Source of the DNA: Thermosynechococcaceae cyanobacterium Okahandja
GTDB lineage: Bacteria > Cyanobacteriota > Cyanobacteriia > Thermosynechococcales > Thermosynechococcaceae
Direction of reading: 5' to 3'
Assembly (NCBI GenBank): GCA_041530395.1
Contig: CP136945.1
Coordinates: 2,232,001-2,296,000 of the forward strand
DNA: 64,000 nt
Under the pieces are notes generated by a model. That model saw nothing but the letters and a program-made list of their open reading frames with translations. It was not told the origin of the DNA and made no database searches. Every line of letters begins with the position of its first letter. Within the stretch, counting starts at the first letter, position 1. Positions 1 to 9,122 of the stretch are shown piece after piece. The position numbers were made by a program, and so were the translations under genes.

Positions 1-619
1 GTTCCATGCCCGCACGGGCAAAACGATTCGCCTCTCGCGTCCCCAAAAACTCTTTGCCCAAGGCCGTGAATCCATTGAAACTGCCTATGCGGGCGATGTG
101 ATTGGCCTAAATAATCCGGGGATGTTTGCCATTGGCGATACCCTCTATACTGGCTCAAAACTTGAGTACGAAGGCATTCCCTGTTTTTCACCGGAACTCT
201 TTGCCTACCTGCGCAACCCCAACCCCTCTAAGTTCAAGTCCTTTCAAAAAGGGGTCAGTGAGCTGCGGGAGGAGGGGGCGGTGCAAATTATGTACTCCAC
301 CGATGAATCCAAGCGCGAGCCAATCCTTGCCGCTGTCGGTCAGCTTCAGTTTGAGGTGGTACAGTTTCGCCTTCTGAACGAGTACGGCGTGGAAACCCGC
401 CTTGACCCCCTCCCCTACACGGTTGCTCGCTGGGTTCTTGACGGTTGGGAGGCCCTCGAAAGTGCTGGACGGATCTTTAATGCCGTTACAGTCAAGGATA
501 ATTGGGGACGACCAGTGCTGTTGTTCAAAAATGAGTGGAATCTGCAACAGGTCATTGCTGACCACCCGAAGCTCCGCCTGAGCGCGATCGCCCCCCTAAC
601 CCCTGCTGTTGCTCCCTAA
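1..619 (+). CDS. prfC: Peptide chain release factor 3, C-terminal part
   Basis: RF3 is a translational GTPase that removes RF1/RF2 from the ribosome after termination. The reading frame is open from base 2, so the gene starts before the window and only the C-terminal ~205 residues are present. The visible part fits domains II and III of RF3: a stretch [14 protein letters not shown], then [21 protein letters not shown], the typical beta-barrel region of RF3, followed by the family C-terminus. The G domain is outside the window. The stop lies 6 bases before recR on the same strand, so the two may be co-transcribed. The internal GTG at 98 is not a start. Confidence 0.93.
   Translation, partial: FHARTGKTIRLSRPQKLFAQGRESIETAYAGDVIGLNNPGMFAIGDTLYTGSKLEYEGIPCFSPELFAYLRNPNPSKFKSFQKGVSELREEGAVQIMYSTDESKREPILAAVGQLQFEVVQFRLLNEYGVETRLDPLPYTVARWVLDGWEALESAGRIFNAVTVKDNWGRPVLLFKNEWNLQQVIADHPKLRLSAIAPLTPAVAP
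584..591. repeat. HIP1 octamer GCGATCGC (one of many)
   Basis: This palindromic octamer recurs throughout the window, inside genes and between them (for example near 2250, 4176, 6408, 7350, 8140, 17600 and 37325). High HIP1 density is a known hallmark of many cyanobacterial genomes and supports the taxonomic assignment. This copy lies inside prfC. In the restriction-modification island I noticed only one copy, near its 5' end. Confidence 0.9.
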
Positions 620-625
620 GCGGCC

Positions 626-1234
626 ATGAGTAGCGTCTATACCCGTCCCTTAGCGCGGCTCATTGAACAGTTGCAGCGGCTGCCGGGCATTGGGCCTAAA
701 ACCGCCCAGCGCTTAGCCTTGCACCTTGTCAAACGACCTGAAGCCGACATCCAAGCCCTTGCCCAAGCGCTCCTCGATGCCAAACAGCAGGTGGGCTTGT
801 GTTCGGTATGTTTTCATCTTTCAGCAGAGCCGGTGTGCGACATTTGTGCGTCCCCCCAGCGGGATGAGCATACCCTGTGCGTTGTGGCCGATTCCCGCGA
901 TGTCATTGCCATTGAAAAAACCCGCGAATACCACGGCAAATACCATGTCCTCGGGGGCTTAATTTCCCCAATGGAAGGGATTACACCGGAGCAGTTGCAC
1001 CTGCAACCCCTGATTCAGCGTGCTAGCCAACCCCATGTTAAGGAGGTGATTTTGGCCATTCCCCCCAGCATCGAAGGGGAAACAACCACCCTGTATGTGG
1101 GTCAACTGCTGCGTCCCTTTGTTACCGTGACCCGCATTGCCTTTGGCCTGCCGGTGGGGGGTGACCTCGACTACGCCGACGAAATGACCCTTGCCCGCGC
1201 CCTCGCCGGTCGGCGGGAAATTGAATGGTCTTAG
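626..1234 (+). CDS. recR: Recombination mediator RecR
   Basis: RecR acts with RecO and RecF to load RecA at single-stranded gaps. The 202-residue product has the full family layout: an N-terminal helix-hairpin-helix with [16 protein letters not shown] (residues ~19-34), a C4 zinc finger (Cys59, Cys62, Cys71, Cys74), a Toprim domain starting at [15 protein letters not shown], and the C-terminal [16 protein letters not shown] segment. Length is normal. The ATG start follows prfC by 6 bases. It ends 9 bases before the convergent ureG. Confidence 0.97.
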   Translation: MSSVYTRPLARLIEQLQRLPGIGPKTAQRLALHLVKRPEADIQALAQALLDAKQQVGLCSVCFHLSAEPVCDICASPQRDEHTLCVVADSRDVIAIEKTREYHGKYHVLGGLISPMEGITPEQLHLQPLIQRASQPHVKEVILAIPPSIEGETTTLYVGQLLRPFVTVTRIAFGLPVGGDLDYADEMTLARALAGRREIEWS

Positions 1235-1243
1235 CCGCAACCT

Positions 1244-1852
1244 CTAAGCCGCTAGGTACCGCTCCAAAAAATGAATCACGTTCTCCAAACCCATGCCGGT
1301 TTTTAGATTGGTCATCACGTAGGGGCGATCGCCGCGCATTTTTTGGGTATCTCGCTCCATGACCCCTAAATCGGCACCGACGTAGGGTGCCAGATCAATT
1401 TTGTTAATCACCAGCAGGTCTGACCGGGTAATGCCTGGGCCGCCTTTACGGGGAATTTTATCCCCAGCCGCCACATCAATCACATAGATTGTGACATCCA
1501 CTAGCTCAGGGCTAAAGGTGGCCGCGAGGTTATCGCCACCGCTCTCGACAAAAATGAGATCAAGGGGGTGCAGCGCCATCTCTAGTTGGCGAATGGCTGC
1601 CAAATTGAGGGAGGCATCTTCGCGGATGGCGGTGTGGGGGCAGCCTCCCGTTTCAACCCCCAGAATCCGCTCGGGCGGCAGTGCCTGAGAACGCACCAAA
1701 AACTGGGCATCCTCTTGGGTATAAATATCATTCGTGACAACGGCAAGGCGATAGCGATCGCGCAGGGCTTTGCACAACCGATCAATAAGAGCCGTTTTCC
1801 CGGATCCCACCGGACCGGCGACCCCAACCCGTAAATTCTCTGTCGTTCCCAT
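1244..1852 (-). CDS. ureG: Urease accessory GTPase UreG
   Basis: UreG is the SIMIBI-class GTPase that drives nickel insertion into urease. The 202-residue protein has the P-loop GPVGSGKT (residues 13-20), the family motif [15 protein letters not shown], the [17 protein letters not shown] segment and [13 protein letters not shown] near the guanine-specificity site. Length is normal. No other urease gene is present in the window, so the urease genes are dispersed, as I recall for Thermosynechococcus. The start lies 2 bases after the era stop on the same strand, so the two are probably co-transcribed. Confidence 0.97.
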   Translation of the reverse strand: MGTTENLRVGVAGPVGSGKTALIDRLCKALRDRYRLAVVTNDIYTQEDAQFLVRSQALPPERILGVETGGCPHTAIREDASLNLAAIRQLEMALHPLDLIFVESGGDNLAATFSPELVDVTIYVIDVAAGDKIPRKGGPGITRSDLLVINKIDLAPYVGADLGVMERDTQKMRGDRPYVMTNLKTGMGLENVIHFLERYLAA

Positions 1853-1854
1853 AG

Positions 1855-2778
1855 CTAATCGGTTTCGAGGCGATACCCTAATTCTGCCAAATGGGCGCGA
1901 TCCTGCCGCCAGCGGGGGCGCACTTTCACAAACAGTTCAAGGTAAAGCTGGCCGCCAAGGAGGGTTTCCATTTCTTGCCGTGCCGCTGTGCCGATTTGCT
2001 TGAGCAGGTGTCCTGCCTTGCCAATGAGAATGGCTTTCTGGCTGGGGCGCTCGACGTAAATGGCCGCATTCACGCGGGTCACTTTACCTTGGGGCTGCAC
2101 GTGTTCAATCGTCACCGCGACCGCATGGGGCACCTCTTCACGGGTGTGGTGCAAAATTTGCTCACGAATCAGTTCCGCCATAATGAACCGCTCCGGCTGA
2201 TCGGTGACCATGTCCGGTGGGTAGTAGTAGGGGCCAAGGGGCAACCTCTGGGCGATCGCCCCCTGTAATGGCTCCACCCCCTCCCCCGTTAGGGCAGAGC
2301 ACCCATAGGTGAGCCATGGGCCGAGGGTTTGATAGGCGTGCAGACGGGGTTGGCGATCGGCCTCGGCCACCTGATCCATTTTGTTCGCGGCCAGCAGCAC
2401 CGCGCGTTTCGTTGTTGTCAGCAGTTGAGCCACGTAGCGATCGCCCGTACCAGGGGGTGCCGTGCCATCCACCACAAACAAGATCACATCAACACGATTG
2501 AGCAAGCTTTTGGCATTGTGAACCAGCACCTCCCCCAGACGATGGTGTGGTTTATGGATGCCCGGAGTATCCACAAAAATAAACTGGGCGGTAGGGGTTG
2601 TGAGAATGCCCCGCAGTCGATTGCGGGTTGTTTGCGCAACCGGCGAAGTAATGGCCACCTTCTGTCCCAGCAAATGGTTAAATAGCGTGGACTTGCCGAC
2701 ATTGGGGCGGCCCACCAAGGCCACAAAACCCGAGCGAAACTGCGGCGGCGGCGTGGGAATGCTGGCAAGGGACTCCAC
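1855..2778 (-). CDS. era: GTPase Era
   Basis: Era is an essential GTPase that binds 16S rRNA during 30S assembly. The 307-residue protein shows G1 GRPNVGKS (23-30), the T of switch I, G3 DTPGIH, G4 NKMD, and a C-terminal KH domain containing [15 protein letters not shown] and the terminal [13 protein letters not shown] proline-rich N-terminal extension of about 15 residues precedes the G domain, so a slightly later start cannot be excluded. It lies between the exbD-like gene upstream (12 bases) and ureG downstream (2 bases), all on the minus strand. Confidence 0.97.
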   Translation of the reverse strand: MESLASIPTPPPQFRSGFVALVGRPNVGKSTLFNHLLGQKVAITSPVAQTTRNRLRGILTTPTAQFIFVDTPGIHKPHHRLGEVLVHNAKSLLNRVDVILFVVDGTAPPGTGDRYVAQLLTTTKRAVLLAANKMDQVAEADRQPRLHAYQTLGPWLTYGCSALTGEGVEPLQGAIAQRLPLGPYYYPPDMVTDQPERFIMAELIREQILHHTREEVPHAVAVTIEHVQPQGKVTRVNAAIYVERPSQKAILIGKAGHLLKQIGTAARQEMETLLGGQLYLELFVKVRPRWRQDRAHLAELGYRLETD

Positions 2779-2790
2779 AGCAGCCCACCC

Positions 2791-3288
2791 TTAGTTAGCC
2801 GTTGGTTCAGGGGATGGCGACTCAGCCTCTGGCAGGCTCGGTAGATTCTCGGTCGGGAGTGGATCACTGCCAAGCACCGGCTCCTCAACAGGCTGAGTAG
2901 CAAGGGCAACGCGGTTACCGCCCACCGAGCGCAGTAAATCCAGCACTTGGATGACCTCGTTGTAACTCACCACTTGCGAAGCGCGCAGGATCACCACCCC
3001 ATCAGGGTTGGTCTTCAGGTAGGTGCCCAACTGCTCAAATAGTTCAGTGCGGTTCACCGGATCCTTGTCCACGTACAGTTGCCCCGCCGGATCAATACTC
3101 ACCACCAGCATTTTCTGGGATTGGGCTTGACTGGTACTGGCTTGGGGCAAGTTCAGAGTAATGGCCTGCTGCCGCGTTAAACTCACCGCCGCCAAAATAA
3201 AAAAGGTCAGAATACAAAAGACCACATCAATGAGGGGCAACATTTCAATGCGGGCACCCTCAGTGTCACCGGGCACATGGATCTTCAC
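2791..3288 (-). CDS. ExbD/TolR-family biopolymer transport protein
   Basis: ExbD/TolR proteins form the inner-membrane, proton-motive-force-driven motor with ExbB/TolQ that energises outer-membrane processes. The 165-residue product has a short cytoplasmic N-terminus, the conserved [18 protein letters not shown] membrane segment with the functionally important Asp, then a periplasmic domain ([30 protein letters not shown]) and a Pro/Glu-rich tail. GTG start; a GAGGA ribosome site lies upstream at about 3296-3300. No exbB partner is adjacent. It heads a minus-strand run with era and ureG. Confidence 0.9.
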   Translation of the reverse strand: MKIHVPGDTEGARIEMLPLIDVVFCILTFFILAAVSLTRQQAITLNLPQASTSQAQSQKMLVVSIDPAGQLYVDKDPVNRTELFEQLGTYLKTNPDGVVILRASQVVSYNEVIQVLDLLRSVGGNRVALATQPVEEPVLGSDPLPTENLPSLPEAESPSPEPTAN

Positions 3289-3359
3289 AAGCAGTCCTCA
3301 ACCACGCTGCTGTCCATGATAAATGCCGCAGCGAACAGAGTAGGATCAAAACGTTTCTG

Positions 3360-3974
3360 ATGTGTTGGCCTATGACCCCTACCGTGCCCCAGCCCGGACA
3401 ACTCATTGTCATTACCGGCCCTAGTGGTGTCGGTAAAGGGACGCTGCTGCGGCAACTGCGGCAACGCCACCCTGCTCTGGCCGTCTCAATTTCGGCCACA
3501 ACCCGCCCACCGCGACCCACAGAAACCCATGGCATTGATTATTACTTTGTCTCGGTGCCAGACTTTCAGGCCATGATTGAGGCGGGTGAACTGCTGGAAT
3601 GGGCAGAATTTGCCGGGCACTACTACGGCACGCCCCGGGAGCCACTGGTGCATCTCATTGAACAGGGCAAAACCGTGATTCTGGAAATTGAACTGCAAGG
3701 GGCACGCCAAGTGCGGCAATCCTATCCCCAAGCGCGTCACATTTTTATTTTGCCCCCCTCCCTTGCTGAACTGGAACGGCGGCTGCGCAGTCGTGGTCAA
3801 GATAGTGCAGCAGCGATCGCCCGGCGACTGGCGCAAGCGGAAACGGAAATTGCTGCCGCTCCCGAGTTTGATGTCCAAATTGTCAACGATGACCTTGAAA
3901 AAAGTTTAACCGCCCTTGAAACAGCAATCTTTAGCGCAACCTGCAAGCATCCTCCCCTTCAAATTTCTGATTGA
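3360..3974 (+). CDS. gmk: Guanylate kinase
   Basis: This enzyme phosphorylates GMP to GDP with ATP. The 204-residue protein has P-loop GPSGVGKG (20-27), the GMP-binding segment [22 protein letters not shown], the [13 protein letters not shown] region and [14 protein letters not shown], all diagnostic. The start is uncertain: ATG 3360 has no clear ribosome site and ATG 3372 ([10 protein letters not shown]) is an equally good alternative. Transcribed away from the exbD-like gene. The AT-rich restriction-modification island follows. Confidence 0.96.
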   Translation: MCWPMTPTVPQPGQLIVITGPSGVGKGTLLRQLRQRHPALAVSISATTRPPRPTETHGIDYYFVSVPDFQAMIEAGELLEWAEFAGHYYGTPREPLVHLIEQGKTVILEIELQGARQVRQSYPQARHIFILPPSLAELERRLRSRGQDSAAAIARRLAQAETEIAAAPEFDVQIVNDDLEKSLTALETAIFSATCKHPPLQISD

Positions 3975-4053
3975 AGCGTGATGATGAATTGTGGCATTAA
4001 TGAACCAGCATGAGTCAGGTATGTTAAATTAGTGCAAGATGTATTCTGACATA

Positions 4054-4075
4054 ATTCTTTCATGATTCTTTCATG
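4054..4075 (+). repeat. Perfect 11-bp tandem repeat before the methyltransferase gene
   Basis: ATTCTTTCATG occurs twice without a gap (4054-4064 and 4065-4075), 26 bases before the TTG start of the methyltransferase. It sits in AT-rich DNA at the left edge of the island. It could be a protein-binding site controlling the restriction-modification genes or a trace of the insertion; the sequence does not decide. I see no controller-protein gene nearby. Confidence 0.6.
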
Positions 4076-4101
4076 ACTTTTAACGCATTGTAGAGGCCAC
4101 G

Positions 4102-5025
4102 TTGCTCACCAACACCAATAACTCGACAGAGTTAACTGCTTACCAAAATACAGTTCCTCACAGCCCGCACAAGATCGCGATCGCCCATACACGAACCTGC
4201 TCTTGCCCAGCAAATCATATTAACTGCCTCAGCGCCAAAGAATGGATTAAGTGCCAACTTGGGGTTTGGCAATTTTCCTATGAAGGCAGAGATATTCGTG
4301 ATAAGAATTTACATCCGGCAACATTTCCGATCGCCTTAGCCAAGCGAGTCATTAGCCTTTTTAGCCACGAGGGTGAGCTTGTGCTTGACCCTTTTGTCGG
4401 AAGTGGTACAACTCTTGTGGCGGCTCAGGATTTAAATCGCAATGCAGTTGGTTTTGATTTGAATGAAGCGTATATTCAACTATGCCATGAACGTTTGGCC
4501 GCAAATAATTTATTCAATAACGCTCAGCAGATAGTTGTTCAGGACGATGCCAGAAACATCCCTAATTATCTAGAGCCTGAAACAATAAGCTTGATTTGGA
4601 CATCTCCCCCTTACGCTAATTTGCTAAATCGTAAGCGAACAAACAAATCTAGAAGAAACCGTCGCAATGAGCAATTTGGCAAAGTTGAGCAGTACTCACA
4701 GGATGAACGGGACTTAGGCATAATGCCTATAGCAGAATACACCATAGCTATGGGTGATATTTTTTCAGCACTTTTGCCACTATTAAAGCCCAAAGCTCAT
4801 TGTGTGATTAATGTTCCTGATATGTGGTGGGAAGATCAACGGATTACCATTCATATCGCTCTTGTTGACGAACTCAGAAAACGGGGCTATGAGCTTAGAA
4901 ATATCATTATTTGGGATAGAACTAATATCGTTAATAAGGTGGGGATATTTGGTTGGCCTAGTAACTATATTACAATGGGGACAACCTTCGAGTATTTATT
5001 AGACTTCTGGAGACCACATCAGTGA
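4102..5025 (+). CDS. Type II DNA amino-methyltransferase (probably N4-cytosine)
   Basis: The 307-residue protein is an S-adenosylmethionine-dependent DNA methyltransferase acting on an exocyclic amino group. SAM-binding motif I DPFVGSGTTLVAA (about residues 94-106) comes before catalytic motif IV TSPPY (about residues 171-175). The TSPPY variant is typical of N4-cytosine enzymes. The order I then IV is permuted relative to the common beta class, and the protein ends with EYLLDFWRP, a segment that usually lies in the middle of beta-class enzymes. A Cys-rich stretch (CSCPANHINC) is near the N-terminus. TTG start with AGAGG at 4092-4096. The stop overlaps the start of the endonuclease gene (GTGA). 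Base composition is clearly more AT-rich than the neighbours, which suggests transfer. It should protect the host from the adjacent endonuclease. Confidence 0.9.
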   Translation: MLTNTNNSTELTAYQNTVPHSPHKIAIAHTRTCSCPANHINCLSAKEWIKCQLGVWQFSYEGRDIRDKNLHPATFPIALAKRVISLFSHEGELVLDPFVGSGTTLVAAQDLNRNAVGFDLNEAYIQLCHERLAANNLFNNAQQIVVQDDARNIPNYLEPETISLIWTSPPYANLLNRKRTNKSRRNRRNEQFGKVEQYSQDERDLGIMPIAEYTIAMGDIFSALLPLLKPKAHCVINVPDMWWEDQRITIHIALVDELRKRGYELRNIIIWDRTNIVNKVGIFGWPSNYITMGTTFEYLLDFWRPHQ

Positions 5026-5834
5026 AGCTTTTCACAAAGCCTGAGCTAATTGAGCGTATTCATGATGTGGCGGCTCAAGGATGGCATCGCAGCATTAAAA
5101 AAACAAGAACTAGTCGTAATGATGGTGCAGTGGGAAATACCCTAGAAATCTTGTTGGGACTTCAAGAAAATAATCTACCGATTCCAAATATGCAGGAGTG
5201 GGAACTCAAAGGTCAACGACTGCATACAAGTTCACTGACAATTCTCAAACATATCGAGCCTTCACCACGGGGTACAAAAATAGTCTCTAAAATTTTATTA
5301 CCCCTTTATGGATGGCAACATAAAGAAGCAGGCAGAAAATACCCAATCACAGAAAAAAGCTTTCGATCAACAACAACAGCAACAGAATATACCAATCGTG
5401 GTTTCCGTTTAATTCTAAATAGATCAAAAGGAAAGTTAGTTTTTGTTTTTGATCCATCTAAAGCTGATTGCTCAGATCCAGAAATTTGTGATTGGCTAAA
5501 GTCAGTAGAAACTAGAGTGGGTTTGCAAGGATTAAATCCCGAGCCATATTGGGGTTTAGATGATTTGAAATATGAAATAGGTTCTAAAATCAAAAATTCT
5601 TTTTATGTTATTGCTGATACTAAAGTTGAAAATGGACACGAGTTTTTCAAATATGTAAAGCTGCTCGTTTTATCTGGATTTTCCTTTGATGGTTTTTTGA
5701 ATCGTATTGAAGATGGTACAGTTCTTGTTGATTTTGATGCTCGCACCGGTCATAATCATGGCACTAAATTTAGAATTCGGCAAAACCAATGGTATAAACT
5801 CTATACTTCTGTTGAAGAAATTGACTTCAGTTAA
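5022..5834 (+). CDS. Type II restriction endonuclease, MvaI/BcnI family
   Basis: The 270-residue product matches the MvaI/BcnI family, monomeric enzymes that cut CC-W-GG or CC-S-GG sites one strand at a time. Supporting segments are GWHRSIKK (20-27), the DGAVGNTLEILLGLQENN region (34-51), the ELK of the ExK motif (Glu61, Lys63) within EWELKGQR, and a C-terminal TGHNHGTKFRI that resembles the His-containing catalytic tail of BcnI. The position five residues before Glu61, where I recall the family has a metal-binding Asp, is Asn56. GTG start overlapping the methyltransferase stop by 3 bases implies translational coupling. AT-rich like its partner. Target sequence cannot be read from the protein; a CCNGG-type site is an inference from the family. 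Confidence 0.86.
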   Translation: MKLFTKPELIERIHDVAAQGWHRSIKKTRTSRNDGAVGNTLEILLGLQENNLPIPNMQEWELKGQRLHTSSLTILKHIEPSPRGTKIVSKILLPLYGWQHKEAGRKYPITEKSFRSTTTATEYTNRGFRLILNRSKGKLVFVFDPSKADCSDPEICDWLKSVETRVGLQGLNPEPYWGLDDLKYEIGSKIKNSFYVIADTKVENGHEFFKYVKLLVLSGFSFDGFLNRIEDGTVLVDFDARTGHNHGTKFRIRQNQWYKLYTSVEEIDFS

Positions 5835-5840
5835 CCACAA

Positions 5841-7061
5841 ATGACACTTAAGGCAGCCATAGTCACGGCAGCTTACCTGCATCTCCCGTTTTGTCGGCGG
5901 CGCTGCTTCTACTGCGATTTTCCAATTACAGTAGTGGGGAATCAACCCTTAGCTTCGTCTTCGCCACTACTGCAGGACTACATTGATGCGCTTTGCTACG
6001 AAATTGAGCATACCCCCAGTGCTGGCAGCCCCTTAGAAACGATCTTTTTTGGCGGTGGCACACCCTCTTTAGTTCCCCCTCAGGAGATTGAGCGGCTGTT
6101 AAAGCTCTTGGATCGGCAGGTAGGCATTGCGGCCATGGCTGAAATTTCCATGGAAATGGATCCGGGAACGTTTGATCTGGCTCAGTTACGGGACTATCTG
6201 GAGGCGGGGATTAATCGGGTGAGTTTGGGGGTACAGGCTCTTGAAGATCGGCTGTTGCAGGTGTGTGGTCGCAGTCATCGGGTGGCTGATGTCTATGCTG
6301 CAGTGGAGGCTATCCATGGGGCGGGGGTAACCAACTGGAGTATGGATTTGATTTCGGGACTACCGGAGCAAACTCTAGATGAATGGCAGGCGTGCCTTGA
6401 GGGGGCGATCGCCCTAGCACCGAGTCATATTTCTATCTACGACTTAATTGTGGAGCCGCGGACGGTATTTAGTCGGCGCTACCAGCCAGAAGTCACGCCC
6501 TTACCTTCGCACGAGGAAGCGGCGGCAGCCTACCGCCTTGCCCATGACCTGTTGACGGCGGCGGGTTATGAGCACTACGAAATTTCCAACTACGCCCGAG
6601 CGGGGGCGGCCTGTCGTCACAATCAGGTCTATTGGCGGAATGAGCCGTACTACGGGTTTGGTATGGGGGCCACCAGTTATCTGAATCATCGCCGCCTCAG
6701 TCGGCCACGGACGCGCCGCGAGTATTACACTTGGGTGCAAACGCTGCCGGAAAGCTTAGCAAGCGTTCCCCCAGACCAGCCGTGGGATTACTGGCTAGAG
6801 ACACTGATGCTGGGCTTGCGCCTGAAGGAGGGGCTATGCCTCACCCGCTTAGGGCAAGAATTTCCCCCAGAGTGGGTGGCGGCACTGGTTAACGCGGCTC
6901 AGGACATAGATCTAGTTTATTTAGAGTGCCAAGGCGATCGCCTCCGCTTGCGACCGCCGGAAGGGTTTTTGATGGCCAACCGCGTGATTGTCTCGCTTTG
7001 GCAGGCCACGGAAAGATCGGTTATCCACCAACAGGGGACGCAACCACTGCCGATACACTAG
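5841..7061 (+). CDS. hemW: Radical SAM heme chaperone HemW (HemN-like)
   Basis: HemW is a HemN relative now known mainly as a heme chaperone rather than a coproporphyrinogen oxidase. The 406-residue protein has the radical SAM cluster motif CRRRCFYCDF (Cys18, Cys22, Cys25), the FFGGGTPSLVP glycine motif, EISMEMDPGTFD, NRVSLGVQALEDRLL and SMDLISGLPEQT, then the HemN C-terminal domain with YEISNYARAG and CRHNQVYWRNEPYYGFGMGA. HemN proper has an extra N-terminal Cys and trip-wire; this short form fits HemW. It begins 6 bases after the endonuclease stop, so it may now be read through from the island. Confidence 0.94.
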   Translation: MTLKAAIVTAAYLHLPFCRRRCFYCDFPITVVGNQPLASSSPLLQDYIDALCYEIEHTPSAGSPLETIFFGGGTPSLVPPQEIERLLKLLDRQVGIAAMAEISMEMDPGTFDLAQLRDYLEAGINRVSLGVQALEDRLLQVCGRSHRVADVYAAVEAIHGAGVTNWSMDLISGLPEQTLDEWQACLEGAIALAPSHISIYDLIVEPRTVFSRRYQPEVTPLPSHEEAAAAYRLAHDLLTAAGYEHYEISNYARAGAACRHNQVYWRNEPYYGFGMGATSYLNHRRLSRPRTRREYYTWVQTLPESLASVPPDQPWDYWLETLMLGLRLKEGLCLTRLGQEFPPEWVAALVNAAQDIDLVYLECQGDRLRLRPPEGFLMANRVIVSLWQATERSVIHQQGTQPLPIH

Positions 7062-7129
7062 ATCAAGAAGATGGCACTGCTATTAGGTGCTTGTGTCTAG
7101 TGATTCAGTAACGCTCACGGGAACCGATC

Positions 7130-9070
7130 ATGCTGGAACAGGGAACCATTTCGATTCATACTGAGAATATTTTTCCGATTATTAAAAAATGGCTCTACTC
7201 CGATCATGAAATTTTCCTACGGGAGCTTGTCTCTAATGCGGTGGATGCCATTCAAAAATTACGGCTGATTGCGCGCTCTGGCGACTACAGTGGCGATGTG
7301 GATCACCCTGAAATCACCATTACCCTCGATAAAGAGAACAAAACCCTAGCGATCGCCGATACAGGTCTGGGCATGACTGCCGAGGAGGTGAAAAAGTATA
7401 TTACCCAAGTGGCCTTTTCCAGCGCTGAAGAGTTTGTCCAAAAGTACAAAGCAGAGGGCGATCAACAAATTATTGGTCACTTTGGCTTAGGGTTTTACTC
7501 CGCCTTCATGGTGGCCAGCCGGGTAGAAATTGATACCCTCTCCTACCGCGAGGGAGCCACCCCCGTTCACTGGACCTGTGATGGCTCGACGGAGTTTACC
7601 CTCGAAGATGGTCAGCGTACCCAGGTGGGGACGACCGTCACCCTGACGTTGCAAGAGGAAGAACTCGGTTACCTAGAACCGGCGCGCATTCGCGAACTCG
7701 TGCGCAAATACTGCGACTTTTTGCCCGTTCCCATTAAACTCGATGGCGAGCAAATTAATAAGCAAATTGCGCCGTGGAAGAGTTCCCCCAACAGCCTCAG
7801 TAAAGAGGATTACCTCGAGTTTTATCGCTACCTCTATCCCTTTCAAGAGGATCCATTGCTGTGGGTACACTTGAATACCGACTATCCCTTTGTGGTCAAC
7901 GGTATTCTTTACTTTCCGAAGCTGCGCCCCGATATTGATGTTACCAAAGGGCAAATCAAACTCTTTTGCAACCAAGTCTTCGTTAGCGATAACTGCGAGG
8001 AAATCATTCCTCGCTTTTTGCTCCCCTTACGGGGCGTGATTGACAGTACCGATATTCCCCTCAATGTCTCCCGCAGCTTTTTGCAAAACGATCGCACCGT
8101 GCGCAAAATCGCCGACTACATTGCCAAAAAGGTGGGCGATCGCCTCAAAGAACTCTACCGCGAAGACCCCACCACCTACGTGCGCTCATGGCAAGACCTC
8201 GGCACGTTTGTCAAATTTGGCTCCCTCAACGATGAGAAGTTCAAAAAACAGGTCGAGGATATTCTGATCTATCGCACAACTGCCACGCTCACCACCTCCG
8301 ATAGTGACGATGCTTGGGCCACCCAAGGGGGCATCACCGTAGATGGTCAAGCCTACACGACCCTTAAGGAGTACCTCGAGCGGAACAAGGAGCGCCACGC
8401 CAATCGCGTCTATTACTGCACCGATGAGGTGAACCAAGCCACCTACGTCCAGCTTCTGAAGGGGCAGGGTATTGAAGTGCTGTTTATGGACAGCTTTATT
8501 GACACTCACTTTGTGCCGTGGCTAGAGCACACCTACAGTGAGCTTAAATTCCTGCGGGTCGATGCCGAACTAGACGACATCCTCATCGACAAAGATAAAA
8601 GTAGTGAAATCATTGATCCGGGCACCAATAAAACCCGCAGCGAACAAATTAAAGCCCTCTTTGAGGCGGTACTCAAAAAACCCAAGCTCACCATCCGCAC
8701 AGAAGCGCTGAAATCCGGCACCCATGGGGAGGCACCCCCGGCAATGATCCTGTTGCCCGAAACCAGTCGGCGGATGCAGGAAATGATGGCAATGATGCAG
8801 CAGCAACTTCAGCCCCAACTACCGGAGGAGCACACCCTTGTGGTCAATACCAGTCACCCCCTGATCCAAAATCTGCTGAACTTAAGTCAGGGCACCATCA
8901 TCCAAACCAGCGGCCAGTCAGACACGGCCACCTTGGTGGAGAAACTGTGCCACTACGTTTATGACTTAGCATTAATGTCCCAGCGGGGCTTTGATGCCAA
9001 TGGTATGCAGCAGTTTAGTGAACGTGCCAGTCAGGTGCTCACCCAGTTGACCACAATGGCGATTCGTTAG
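7130..9070 (+). CDS. htpG: Chaperone HtpG (bacterial Hsp90)
   Basis: This is an ATP-dependent dimeric chaperone; in cyanobacteria HtpG is important for heat tolerance and interacts with tetrapyrrole enzymes and phycobilisome linkers (family knowledge). The 646-residue protein has the GHKL ATPase signature: RELVSNAVDAIQKLR near the N-terminus, DTGLGMT, and IIGHFGLGFYSAFMVA. Middle-domain segments GVIDSTDIPLNVSRSFLQND follow and the C-terminal dimerisation domain is complete. Length is normal. ATG start; 68 bases separate it from hemW. Confidence 0.98.
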   Translation: MLEQGTISIHTENIFPIIKKWLYSDHEIFLRELVSNAVDAIQKLRLIARSGDYSGDVDHPEITITLDKENKTLAIADTGLGMTAEEVKKYITQVAFSSAEEFVQKYKAEGDQQIIGHFGLGFYSAFMVASRVEIDTLSYREGATPVHWTCDGSTEFTLEDGQRTQVGTTVTLTLQEEELGYLEPARIRELVRKYCDFLPVPIKLDGEQINKQIAPWKSSPNSLSKEDYLEFYRYLYPFQEDPLLWVHLNTDYPFVVNGILYFPKLRPDIDVTKGQIKLFCNQVFVSDNCEEIIPRFLLPLRGVIDSTDIPLNVSRSFLQNDRTVRKIADYIAKKVGDRLKELYREDPTTYVRSWQDLGTFVKFGSLNDEKFKKQVEDILIYRTTATLTTSDSDDAWATQGGITVDGQAYTTLKEYLERNKERHANRVYYCTDEVNQATYVQLLKGQGIEVLFMDSFIDTHFVPWLEHTYSELKFLRVDAELDDILIDKDKSSEIIDPGTNKTRSEQIKALFEAVLKKPKLTIRTEALKSGTHGEAPPAMILLPETSRRMQEMMAMMQQQLQPQLPEEHTLVVNTSHPLIQNLLNLSQGTIIQTSGQSDTATLVEKLCHYVYDLALMSQRGFDANGMQQFSERASQVLTQLTTMAIR

Positions 9071-9122
9071 CAAGTGTAGCTATCCTCGCGGTGGTTGAGG
9101 CGGGGGACGTGGAGGAGATTTT

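Noticed and set aside
2484-2909. 141-residue frame opposite or over era and the exbD-like gene
   Set aside because: Arg/Leu/Pro-rich shadow of two well-identified genes in the same strand but another frame.
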